A stretch of DNA of 64,000 nucleotides from Candidatus Enterococcus moelleringii (GTDB lineage Bacteria > Bacillota > Bacilli > Lactobacillales > Enterococcaceae): NCBI RefSeq assembly GCF_017377575.1, contig NZ_JAFREM010000031.1:87533-151532 (forward strand). Reading direction: 5' to 3'. How positions within the stretch are numbered: the stretch's first letter is position 1; every line of letters begins with the position of its first letter. Made by a program: the position numbers and the translations under genes. Shown here one piece after another: positions 34,271 to 42,466 of this stretch. The notes beneath the pieces are model-generated. The model worked only from the letters and a program-made list of their open reading frames with translations. It did no database searches and had not been told where the DNA came from.

Positions 34271-34700
34271 TTGTTTGTATATAGTTTTTTATCCGAAACA
34301 TCCATTTCCAGGTTTTTAAACGTGTTCGCATTGGAAAGTTGCCTGACAGGTAGTCTTTAATTTGCTGCTTTTGATCCGGATGAATATTCAAAGGCAGGTT
34401 GTGAATATCAAAAAAATTAACCGCTGAATACGTTGGTGAATTAATATTCTTTTGGGTTTCAGTTTCCTTGGCTTTATACACATAGATGATATCCTCAGTC
34501 AGTTCTTTAGTGTATATGCCCACCAGCTCTTGAACCTCATTTTCCAAACCTAATTCTTCATCAATTAGGCGCTGCATCCCAGTACGCTCATTTTCTTTTG
34601 GATACAGCAGACCTCCAGGCAGCTCCCAAATCGGTACTCCCGGTCGCCTGACAAATAATATTAGACCATTACGGATAATAATAGCATAGGCTTTTTTCAT
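34251..34700 (-). CDS. Nudix-domain protein with an altered catalytic box
   Basis: 149 residues from the ATG at 34700; a GTG at 34709 is the alternative. The Nudix box reads GLLYPKENERTGMQRLIDEELGL. The spacing and the EE pair match G-x5-E-x7-R-E-U-x-E-E-x-G-U, but the Glu after Arg is Leu. That residue aids metal binding in many members, so activity may be weak or changed. Nudix proteins hydrolyse nucleoside diphosphates linked to another group. Substrate unknown. Confidence 0.8.
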   Translation of the reverse strand: MKKAYAIIIRNGLILFVRRPGVPIWELPGGLLYPKENERTGMQRLIDEELGLENEVQELVGIYTKELTEDIIYVYKAKETETQKNINSPTYSAVNFFDIHNLPLNIHPDQKQQIKDYLSGNFPMRTRLKTWKWMFRIKNYIQTKRSSES

Positions 34701-34754
34701 CTTCCCCACTACTTTCAGCTTATATCGCTTGTTTTTCTTAAAATCAGCACGTTT

Positions 34755-36125
34755 TTAACTACCGATAAAATGTTCCATAAATAGACTTGCAATATTAAAA
34801 TAGATCAATACACTGGTTAAGTCGCTCAAGGTAGTAATAAAAGGCCCACTAGCTACCGCAGGGTCAAACCCTAATTTCTCCATAACCATTGGTATCAAAC
34901 TGCCGGCTAAATTAGCTACCGTTATTGCGGCCAGCATCGCCGTTCCTATTACGAAACCTAATACAAAATTATGCTTCCAAATGCCGACAATCGCAAATAT
35001 AGCCACCCCGGTTACTAATCCCGTTACTAATCCCGTTAGGATTTCACCAACGATTAGTTTACTAAAGCCATTTTCTTTGTCATCTGAAATCGCAATCCGG
35101 CGAACCGCTACGGCTAATGATTGAGTACCAGCATTTCCAGCCGTCCCAGTAATTAAAGAAATGAAGACCGCTAAAATACTCGCTTCACTAACTAACGCTT
35201 CATAATGATTGATTAAGCTGGCTGTCGTCATTCCTAGAAACAATAAAGTAATTAGCCAAGGCAGTCGTCTTGAAGCAGCTTTTATCGGATTTTCGTCGAC
35301 TTCTTCAACGTTTACCCCCGCCAAACCAGAGTAATCGCTGGCCGCTTCGTCATCGATGACGTCAATGATATCATCGACAGTCACAATCCCTAATAAGCGA
35401 TCTTCATAATCGGTTACAGGCAGTGCTAGGAAATCATAATCCCGGAACATCTGAGCTACGTCTTCTTGGTCGTCTCCTACGTTGACAGAGATAACCCGCT
35501 CGCTCATTGCATCAGAAACCATCGTATCATCGTCATTAATGATCAAATCACGCAAGGAAATAACTCCCACCAATTGATTATCAGTGTTCACAACATACGT
35601 ATAGTAAATGGTTTCGGCTATTTGTGCTTCTTTTTTCAAAACGTACATAGCTGAACGGACCGTTTGATTCGCAACAATGGATACGAATTCCGTTGTCATG
35701 ATAGATCCAGCGGTGTCATCCTCATAGTGCAGCAGCTCACGAATTTCATTAGCATGCTCAGTATCCATTAAACTTAGATACTTGGCTATTTGCTTTTTAT
35801 CTAACTCATTTAAAATATCTACCGCATTATCAGTGTACATCTCAGAAAGCATGTCTGCTGCATAGCGCGGACGCATTTCAGCTAAGTACTCTTCTACGTG
35901 TTCATCGTCTTCCTCGATTACGTCAAACATGTCTGCCAGTTCTTTTGGTGATAAATATGAATAAACTAATTGACGCTCTTCACTATCGAGAGATTGGTAG
36001 AATTGACCTTGATCATAAATATGCATTTCCAAAAAATGTTCACGAAAATCTTGAAGATCATTTTTGTGCAGTTCTTCCCTTAATTGCAAAAAATGGGCTT
36101 CCAATTCTTCCTGGTTTTCATCCAT
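34755..36125 (-). CDS. mgtE: Magnesium transporter MgtE
   Basis: 456 residues from the ATG at 36125 (GAGGTGAGAGAG upstream). Order: helical N domain (about 1-125, with MRPRYAADMLSEMYTDNAVDIL), a CBS pair (about 130-255, VSDAMSERVISVNVGDDQEDVA) that senses Mg2+, and five membrane helices (about 285-450, GTAGNAGTQSLAVAVRRIA is the pore signature). A Mg2+ channel regulated by internal Mg2+. Last gene of the relQ-nadK-rluD-mgtE set. Confidence 0.96.
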   Translation of the reverse strand: MDENQEELEAHFLQLREELHKNDLQDFREHFLEMHIYDQGQFYQSLDSEERQLVYSYLSPKELADMFDVIEEDDEHVEEYLAEMRPRYAADMLSEMYTDNAVDILNELDKKQIAKYLSLMDTEHANEIRELLHYEDDTAGSIMTTEFVSIVANQTVRSAMYVLKKEAQIAETIYYTYVVNTDNQLVGVISLRDLIINDDDTMVSDAMSERVISVNVGDDQEDVAQMFRDYDFLALPVTDYEDRLLGIVTVDDIIDVIDDEAASDYSGLAGVNVEEVDENPIKAASRRLPWLITLLFLGMTTASLINHYEALVSEASILAVFISLITGTAGNAGTQSLAVAVRRIAISDDKENGFSKLIVGEILTGLVTGLVTGVAIFAIVGIWKHNFVLGFVIGTAMLAAITVANLAGSLIPMVMEKLGFDPAVASGPFITTLSDLTSVLIYFNIASLFMEHFIGS

Positions 36126-36135
36126 CTCTCTCACC

Positions 36136-37029
36136 TCACAGTTCTTTTGCGACAATCTCCATATCTGCAGCAAGCGGCAAAGTAAATGCCAATTTCTCGC
36201 CATTAAAAGGGTGCCTAAATGTTAAGGCACAACAATGCAGGGCCTGACGAGTTATCCCAAGGTCCATTCTTCCGCCATATAGATTATCACCCAACAACGG
36301 GCAACCTATCGCACTAAAGTGCACTCTAATTTGGTGTGTTCTCCCCGTATGTAATTGAATATCAACCAAGGCGGCCTGCTGACCTTTTACATCAAGCCAA
36401 TATTCTGTTAAAGCAGTCTGGCCTGATTGATCGGTTTTTCTTTTGATTAAAGAAGTTAAATCTCTGGTAATTGGCAAGTTAATCTCACCATGTTCTTGCA
36501 GTTGCTGAAATTCTCCAGAAACTAATGCTTGATACTTCTTCACCAGAGTCTTATTACGCAATTCTTGATCCAATTTAGCGTGAGCAAATCCATGCTTGGC
36601 AAATAACATCAAGCCAGAAGTGTCCTTATCAAGGCGGGTAACCACATGCACTACTTGATTAGCATAGCCTTGTCGAACGTAATAAGCTTTCACTCGATTT
36701 GCCATTGTTCCACGCGGATGATATTGTGCCGGAATTGAAGCAATTCCCGCTGGTTTATTTACCACCAGCAAGTGATCGTCCTCATACACAATTGCGATTG
36801 GCACATCATCAGCTAATAGCGTCTCGTGCGCTTTTTCATCAGGAATCACAACAGTTACACTATCATGGGACTTCAAAGAAAACAAGACGTTTTGTTCATG
36901 ATTATTCACATAAATTTTTCCACCTTGAAACTTTATTTTTGCCAGCAATTTCTTAGAAATCCCTTGTTTTTTCAAAAAAGTTCGCAGTAATAATGGCTCT
37001 GCTTGATTATAGGTCCATTCAAATTTCAC
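36136..37029 (-). CDS. RluA/RluD family RNA pseudouridine synthase
   Basis: 297 residues. N-terminal S4-like part (LRTFLKKQGISKKLLAKIKFQGGKIYVN), then the catalytic domain with VVTRLDKDTSGLMLFAKH; its Asp is the catalytic residue. HTGRTHQIRVHFSAIGCPLLGDNLYG is the downstream family motif. Turns uridine to pseudouridine in rRNA or tRNA; the target is not visible. Equivalent to yjbO of B. subtilis by position, next to nadK (5 bp gap). Confidence 0.92.
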   Translation of the reverse strand: MKFEWTYNQAEPLLLRTFLKKQGISKKLLAKIKFQGGKIYVNNHEQNVLFSLKSHDSVTVVIPDEKAHETLLADDVPIAIVYEDDHLLVVNKPAGIASIPAQYHPRGTMANRVKAYYVRQGYANQVVHVVTRLDKDTSGLMLFAKHGFAHAKLDQELRNKTLVKKYQALVSGEFQQLQEHGEINLPITRDLTSLIKRKTDQSGQTALTEYWLDVKGQQAALVDIQLHTGRTHQIRVHFSAIGCPLLGDNLYGGRMDLGITRQALHCCALTFRHPFNGEKLAFTLPLAADMEIVAKEL

Positions 37030-37034
37030 AAAAA

Positions 37035-37838
37035 CTAATCCTCTCGAATAAAGGCATCTTTAACTCGATGCCAAAAATGCATATGTTTATAAGAAGCAAA
37101 ATGGATCCGTTCTTTCGCAATTTTGTACTGAATTGATTTGATGCCGCCACCACTAACATCTAGTTGATCAATCGTCACCATGTGTTTGCCTTCAGTGTTT
37201 AAGAATATTTCAATCCACTCCTGTGGTCCGATAATGCTGGGAGAGCCTAATGTTCTGAAGACTCGATTATTTAATGAAGCGATCTCTGCTAATTGCAAAG
37301 CATTGATGCTAGGATGAACAACCGCGCCACCCACACTTTTGTTGTAGGCGGTTGAACCTGTTGGTGTCGAAATGGATAGCCCATCTCCTCTAAAACGTTC
37401 AAATAACTCATCCTTGATATACACATCGGCCACCATCGTACTGCTACCCTTGCGAACACTGGATTCATTCATAGCTAGAAAATGCTTTTGTCGTCCATCT
37501 TCAAATTTCACAACGACATCCAATAATGGATAGCTGACACTCTTATCCCGATCACTGCATAAACTGCTGACCATCTCTTCCAGCTCGTAATCTCGCCAAT
37601 CGGTATAAAAACCTAAATGCCCTGTATGGACTCCTAAAAAACGAACTTCATCTAACTTATGATTGTAGCGATGAAAAGCGGATAACAGTGTCCCATCCCC
37701 ACCAATAGTAATCACTAACTCGGGATCACGTTCAACAACTGCCAAATCAGCATTTTCTTCTAATAACAAAAGCAAACGACTATAGACTTTTAACGACTTC
37801 TCTTCATTATTGTGGATGATCGCTATTCTTAAGGTCAT
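37035..37838 (-). CDS. nadK: NAD kinase
   Basis: 267 residues. Phosphorylates NAD to NADP with ATP. LVITIGGDGTLLSAFHRY carries the GGDG motif near residue 67; GDGLSISTPTGSTAYNKSVGGAVVHP is the second signature. It overlaps the relQ 3' end by 32 bp, so translation may be coupled. No alternative start fits better. Confidence 0.96.
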   Translation of the reverse strand: MTLRIAIIHNNEEKSLKVYSRLLLLLEENADLAVVERDPELVITIGGDGTLLSAFHRYNHKLDEVRFLGVHTGHLGFYTDWRDYELEEMVSSLCSDRDKSVSYPLLDVVVKFEDGRQKHFLAMNESSVRKGSSTMVADVYIKDELFERFRGDGLSISTPTGSTAYNKSVGGAVVHPSINALQLAEIASLNNRVFRTLGSPSIIGPQEWIEIFLNTEGKHMVTIDQLDVSGGGIKSIQYKIAKERIHFASYKHMHFWHRVKDAFIRED

Positions 37839-38475
37839 CTTCGTTCACTTCCTTTTTCTTTTTACGATACGAGAATAGATGCTGAGCCTCTTGAATTTCA
37901 TCACGTATGCTGGACATTTCTTCATCTAATTGATAAGCAGCTTCTGCCGCCCGGAAAAGACGTTCACTAATATCTTCAGGAATTTGTCCTTCATATTTAT
38001 AATTCATTGAATGCTCAATCGTTGCCCAGAAATTCATAGCCAACGTACGGATTTGGATTTCGGCCAAGATCATTTTTTCACCATCCAGCATTTGAACCGG
38101 ATATTCAATAACTAGATGATACGAACGGTAGCCGCTGGCTTTTCGATTTGTAATATAATCCCGTTCCTGTAAAACCTTCATATCTTTTCGATTGCGTATG
38201 ACCTGGACCATATGATGAATGTCTTCAACAAACTGGCACATAATACGCATACCAGCAATGTCTGACATGTCATCTTCCAAGCGATCCAAAGATATGCCCC
38301 GCAATTTTGCCTTGTTTAAAATGCTGTCCACCGGCTTCACTCTGCCAGTAACAAACTCGATTGGTACATGCTCGCCTTGTTCACGATATTGTGTTCTTAA
38401 CCCTCTGAGCTTAATTTTTAATTCAGCCACAGCTAATTCATAAGGTGCAAGAAAAATTTCCCAATTTCTTTCCAT
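37807..38475 (-). CDS. relQ: Small alarmone synthetase RelQ (GTP pyrophosphokinase)
   Basis: 222 residues from the ATG at 38475. It holds only the (p)ppGpp synthetase domain, without hydrolase or regulatory parts: RVKPVDSILNKAKLRG, DDMSDIAGMRIMCQFVEDI and RKASGYRSYHLVIEYP, ending in a coiled helix. RelQ makes alarmones when cell wall or other stress occurs. Upstream, TAAGAT and a weak -35 form a plausible promoter. First gene of the relQ-nadK-rluD-mgtE transcript. Confidence 0.95.
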   Translation of the reverse strand: MERNWEIFLAPYELAVAELKIKLRGLRTQYREQGEHVPIEFVTGRVKPVDSILNKAKLRGISLDRLEDDMSDIAGMRIMCQFVEDIHHMVQVIRNRKDMKVLQERDYITNRKASGYRSYHLVIEYPVQMLDGEKMILAEIQIRTLAMNFWATIEHSMNYKYEGQIPEDISERLFRAAEAAYQLDEEMSSIRDEIQEAQHLFSYRKKKKEVNEDDLKNSDHPQ

Positions 38476-38608
38476 CAGAATGCCCTCGCTTTTCTTTCCA
38501 TTCTCCCCTATCTTATCACAAACCACCCGTTAGCAAAAATGACCGGGTCAGCGGTAAATTTAGTAATTCCTATAATTTACCTTGTTAATAGCTAAACTTC
38601 TCGTAAAT

Positions 38609-38659
38609 ATTTGACTACACCATGTAATATGTGTCAATATACCTTTGTATTAGTCAAAT
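38609..38659. promoter_or_regulatory. CYTH gene promoter region with paired inverted repeats
   Basis: TTGACT at 38611-38616 with CAATAT about 18 bp on is a likely promoter. ATTTGACTA (38609-38617) and TAGTCAAAT (38651-38659) form a 9-bp inverted repeat across it, and TTGACTACAC / GTGTCAA forms a partly overlapping one. Possible operator or leader hairpin. Confidence 0.35.
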
Positions 38660-38677
38660 TTTAGAATAGGGTGTACA

Positions 38678-39262
38678 ATGATGATGAATGATTCAATCGA
38701 AATAGAGTACAAAACGATGCTTACACAGTCAGAATATCTTCAACTGATTGCTTATTATCAGTTGAATTCCTCCCATTTTGTTACTCAAACCAATCTTTAT
38801 TTTGACACATCAGTTTATCAATTGAAAGAGAAAAATATGGGATTACGCGTCCGTGTTTTTGATACTGAGGCTGAAGCAACTTTAAAAATCCCTCAAAAAA
38901 TCGGATTACTAGAAGTCACTGACAAAATCACACAAGCAGAAGCAGATGAAGCAGTCAAAACTAAGCAGTTTCCCCAAAGTGCCCAGCATATATCTGATGT
39001 TTTAAAAAGTGAAACTATTGAGACTGAGGAATTGCAATTGATAGGTCGCTTGGTAACAAGACGCGCAGAACTGGTCATTACCGAAGGAAAGCTGGCCTTA
39101 GATGAAAACTGGTATCAGGATCAGCACGATTTTGAGTTAGAATTAGAAGTACAAGATAGTGGGAAAAATGAATCGGATTTTTTTGCTTTGTTGAACCAAT
39201 TTAATATTCCTTATCGTCCAGCCAAGAACAAAATTGTTCGAGCGGTCACTATGAGGAAATGA
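38678..39262 (+). CDS. CYTH domain protein (YjbK-like)
   Basis: 194 residues. The N-terminal IEIEYKTML is the E-x-E-x-K motif that defines the CYTH (triphosphate tunnel) fold; later basic and acidic strand residues follow (NMGLRVRVFD, FELELEVQD). Family members hydrolyse inorganic triphosphate or bind organic phosphates. Close to relQ and spxH as in B. subtilis yjbK. Three tandem ATG codons at 38678-38686 leave the exact start open. Confidence 0.9.
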   Translation: MMMNDSIEIEYKTMLTQSEYLQLIAYYQLNSSHFVTQTNLYFDTSVYQLKEKNMGLRVRVFDTEAEATLKIPQKIGLLEVTDKITQAEADEAVKTKQFPQSAQHISDVLKSETIETEELQLIGRLVTRRAELVITEGKLALDENWYQDQHDFELELEVQDSGKNESDFFALLNQFNIPYRPAKNKIVRAVTMRK

Positions 39263-39280
39263 ATGTGAGGAGGAAGTCTC

Positions 39281-39928
39281 TTGATTGAGATCTATTTGTT
39301 TATCAATCCTATCGGTGGTCGCTGCTTGACTATTGAAAAACAAGTAACTGAATTGATGAAAAAGAATGATCTAAAAATTCAATTACGGCTTATTCCGTTA
39401 ATGAACTTACATACTGTTTCAGATCTTTTAACTCGTGAAGGTTTGTCGAAAAAAGATATACACAAACGTAATAAGCTTTCAGATATTATCTATTCTGCTT
39501 CTTTAGATGTTAAGGCTGCGCAATTGCAAGGTAAAAAGCGCGGACGCAGCTTTCTAATGAAACTACAAGAAGAGATGACTGAAAAAAGAACTCCGTATTC
39601 GAAAGAATTGGTCCATCGATTATTTTTAGAAGTCGGCGGCGATATGGAGATGTTTATCGAAGATCGTGCATCAGACTTAGTTAAAGAACTTTTTATAGCA
39701 GACCAGCAGATTGCCAGGGATATGCAGATAACTCGTCACCCTTCCGCTGTGATTTATAACTGTGTGAATGATGAAGGAACGGGTATTCGAATTGAAGGTT
39801 GCAATGCAATAAAACATGTAATAAATTCTTGTAAGTCAAGAGAATCTGTCTTACGCTTCTTTGATAATCAGGAAAAACACGACCATTTAAATCAGGAGTT
39901 TCCTGCTGATCATTTATCGCTAATTTAA
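39281..39928 (+). CDS. spxH: SpxH (YjbH)-like ClpXP adaptor, DsbA-fold protein
   Basis: 215 residues. The start is TTG 39281, well placed after GAGGAGG. Thioredoxin/DsbA-like family whose B. subtilis member YjbH feeds Spx to ClpXP. The usual Cys pair region reads FINPIGGRCLTIEKQV, with only one Cys, so a redox role is doubtful, while the adaptor role may not need it. It is 18 bp after the CYTH gene, so a two-gene operon; spx itself lies 7 kb away. Confidence 0.8.
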   Translation: MIEIYLFINPIGGRCLTIEKQVTELMKKNDLKIQLRLIPLMNLHTVSDLLTREGLSKKDIHKRNKLSDIIYSASLDVKAAQLQGKKRGRSFLMKLQEEMTEKRTPYSKELVHRLFLEVGGDMEMFIEDRASDLVKELFIADQQIARDMQITRHPSAVIYNCVNDEGTGIRIEGCNAIKHVINSCKSRESVLRFFDNQEKHDHLNQEFPADHLSLI

Positions 39929-39971
39929 AATAGACGTTCGAGGATTAAAATGATCCTTAAACGTCTATTTT
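39927..39971. terminator. Terminator between spxH and the sortase gene
   Basis: Stem AAAATAGACGTT / AACGTCTATTTT with an inner AGGAT/ATCCT pair; T7 on the plus strand. Confidence 0.85.
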
Positions 39972-41143
39972 TTTATTTGAATATTTTTTTCTTGGTTACT
40001 CACGAAGACTTGTTGTTTCTTCGTTGGATAAGCTAACGGGTTCTTTTGCTTCCGCTTTTTGATTCCTACTTTCAGTCGGGCTTTGCTACCTGACTCTTTC
40101 ACTGAATAAATAGCACCAGGCAAATTTTTGAAAGTCGCTCGTCCAAACTCATCTGTTTTGCTTGTAACAGGCAAATGGTTACGAATAATTGCCTTCTTAC
40201 CCGAGGAATTGTATAACTCAAAAACAAGACCAGCCATCGGCAGCCCTTCTAGCGTCGTGCACTGCAATGTAATATCCATGTACCTTTTTTTCAGCGAATA
40301 CCCATAAATTACTTTATACATACCTGACAAAAGCAATACGATTGCTATGATAATAATAGCAATTAGACAGATGTTTTGTCTTTGTCGTAGATTATCTGCT
40401 TTTTCAACTTGTTTTGCGATCTTTCCTGTATAAGGTACTCGATGACCTTTTACTAATAAACGGTGGCTATTGATCATATAAGGCGTACAGGTCAAAAGCG
40501 TAACCACATCCCGATCTGCTTCTACTTTCAAGGAACTAGTGTCATTTGGCTTCACAACCTGAATATCTTCCACTTCATATGCTAATTTTTCATTAAAGAC
40601 AGTAAGAACAAATATCTCACCTTTAGCTACTTCTTCTAAATCAGTAAATAATTTTTTTTCTGGCAATCCGCTATGGGCAGAAATAACCGAGTGAGTGTTG
40701 GAACCGCCCGTGGGATAGGAAGTTCCTTGTAAGACGGTTGCTCCAATTTGCAACAGTTGATCATTGGTTAAATCAAACAAAGGAATTGTAATACGAATAG
40801 CTGGGATACTTACTGCTCCAATTAAATGTTCGCTGGCATATTCATCGCTAGCTATCCGGCTTTCTGCATTGTCATCAAAAGGATCAGCTGAAGGTACGAG
40901 TCCATTGACAGCCAATTCTTCATTTCTTTTTTTCATCTCTTCCTTGGATTTTTCTGCTAAAACTTTGCTTTGTGTGCGATTCTCTTCCTGTACTTGCTCC
41001 AATCGGCGTTGGTCAACAAAGTCATTTAACGCGTTACTATAAAAAGGATACGTCATTACTAACAGCCCAACTAAAAAGATCAGCAACATGAATAATTTGC
41101 TAGCGGCTTGCTTCTTTGCGTTTTTGGAGGGATTTTTTTGCAT
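39965..41143 (-). CDS. Class C sortase with a C-terminal Cna-B-like domain
   Basis: 392 residues. TM1 at about 17-36; extracellular sortase domain with His157 (SAHSGL), Cys219 in TLLTCTPY and Arg228 in NSHRLL as the catalytic triad; the lid motif DPF at 87-89 that plugs the active site in pilin polymerases; TM2 at about 258-276. After TM2, about residues 288-352 look like a Cna-B fold (PMAGLVFELYNSSG... TDEFGRATFKNLPGAIYSVKE), then a lysine-rich tail. Class C sortases polymerise pilins, but no pilin gene is present. Start overlaps the end of the upstream sortase gene by 44 bp. Confidence 0.9.
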   Translation of the reverse strand: MQKNPSKNAKKQAASKLFMLLIFLVGLLVMTYPFYSNALNDFVDQRRLEQVQEENRTQSKVLAEKSKEEMKKRNEELAVNGLVPSADPFDDNAESRIASDEYASEHLIGAVSIPAIRITIPLFDLTNDQLLQIGATVLQGTSYPTGGSNTHSVISAHSGLPEKKLFTDLEEVAKGEIFVLTVFNEKLAYEVEDIQVVKPNDTSSLKVEADRDVVTLLTCTPYMINSHRLLVKGHRVPYTGKIAKQVEKADNLRQRQNICLIAIIIIAIVLLLSGMYKVIYGYSLKKRYMDITLQCTTLEGLPMAGLVFELYNSSGKKAIIRNHLPVTSKTDEFGRATFKNLPGAIYSVKESGSKARLKVGIKKRKQKNPLAYPTKKQQVFVSNQEKNIQIKK

Positions 41144-42341
41144 GACGTTTCCCCTTTCGCTCGATGGTGTATCGAAGCTCTGGTCGTTTTTTCTTAGTTA
41201 AGTAAGAGCGTCTGACAATAATTTTGAACTGCTTGTTTTTTAATTTCCAGATTTTACCTTTAATTTTTGGCAGCTTAGCTTTACTTTTAACGTGATAGAT
41301 ATTGCCTGGTAATTGATCAAAAATAACTTTTCCTTCACAGTCGCTGATAGCTTGTAAAATCTCACCATTTGCTAAAACAGGTTCTTTTCCTCTACGTGTA
41401 TACAATTCACAGACCAGACCTTGAACAGGTCGAGTATTATCAGTAACATAAAAAATCATAGAATAGTTGTGTTTCTTTGATTGATACAAAACAGTCTTAC
41501 GCCACACAAAATAGAAGAACCCTGCTAAAATCAGCAGGCAGCAGACAATCAAAAGAATGACTCTCCAACGATGATACTCTTGCGCTTTCTTAATCGCGCT
41601 TTTAGCCTGCTCCTCTGGATAAGGAATTCTATGGCTCGTAACCAATAAACGGTGACTGTTAACTCCATAAGGGGTACAGGTTAGTAAAGTTACCAAATCT
41701 TGCCCTTCGACAATTTTCAGATCCTCTATTTTATCAGGTTTTACGGTCTTTAGTTTCTCTACTTCGTATGCAAGTTTTTCGCCTTCAATATGTATGTAAA
41801 AGGTGTCGCCGATCTTCAACTCAACCAGATCCGTAAAAAGCTTTTTATCTGGCAGTCCTGTATGTCCAGTAATGACTGAATGAGAGCTGTTGCCGCCAAT
41901 CGGATAGGACGTACCTTGCAAGATAGTTGCTCCCTTTTCCAGTAAGATATCATTGGTTTGATCATATACTGGCAAACTGACATTAATTTTCGGAATAAAA
42001 ATAGCTCCTAAAGTGTGTGCTTCATAATATTCCTTTTTCGGACTTTTCGTCCCTTCCAAAGCCGGCTCAAAGGGATCTTCGAATGAACCTGCACCCGGAA
42101 TCTGGGTTTTATTTTCTTCATTTTTCTTTCTAAGCTCAGCAATTCGTGCTTCTTGCTCCTCTTAGCTCCGATGAGCCATTTCAGCTTCCACTTTATCTAA
42201 ACGCTGTTGGTCTACGTAATTATTTACTGCATCTACTACAAAGGGATACATAAAAATTAAAAAACCCAAAATAAACATAAAGGCAATGGTCAACTTCAGG
42301 CCCAAGTTTACTTTATCATCACTGTTTGGCTTATTTTCCAT
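41100..42341 (-). pseudogene. Class C sortase gene interrupted by an in-frame stop
   Basis: From the ATG at 42341 (GAGGGGGAGAATACT upstream) the frame reads MENKPNSDDKVNLGLKLTIA and an N-terminal helix, then meets TAA at 42162-42164 (codon 60). The same frame continues without further damage: a lid EDPFEP, HTGL, TLLTCTPY, NSHRLL, TM2, a Cna-B-like part (VQGLVCELYTRRG... DCEGKVIFDQLPGNIYHVKS) and a basic tail. One substitution would explain the stop. Restart downstream lacks a ribosome binding site and would omit TM1. Probably a recent loss, readthrough or sequencing error. Would encode 413 residues. Confidence 0.8.
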
Positions 42342-42379
42342 AGTATTCTCCCCCTCGTATTGTCATTTTCTCACAATGC

Positions 42380-42415
42380 AAAAGAAAAGAGAAACTCCAT
42401 TTCTGTAGTTTCTCT
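42380..42415 (-). terminator. Terminator of pepF
   Basis: Minus strand AGAGAAACT / AGTTTCTCT stem with a 10-nt loop and a T-rich tail. Confidence 0.75.
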
Positions 42416-42466
42416 CAACTTTTTGGGTTATTTTCATTGAATATCTTTTACAAAATAAACCACGTT

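Noticed and set aside
39965..41143. Pilin or adhesin because of the Cna-B-like segment
   Set aside because: The sortase triad and lid are clear, and there is no signal peptide or LPxTG motif.
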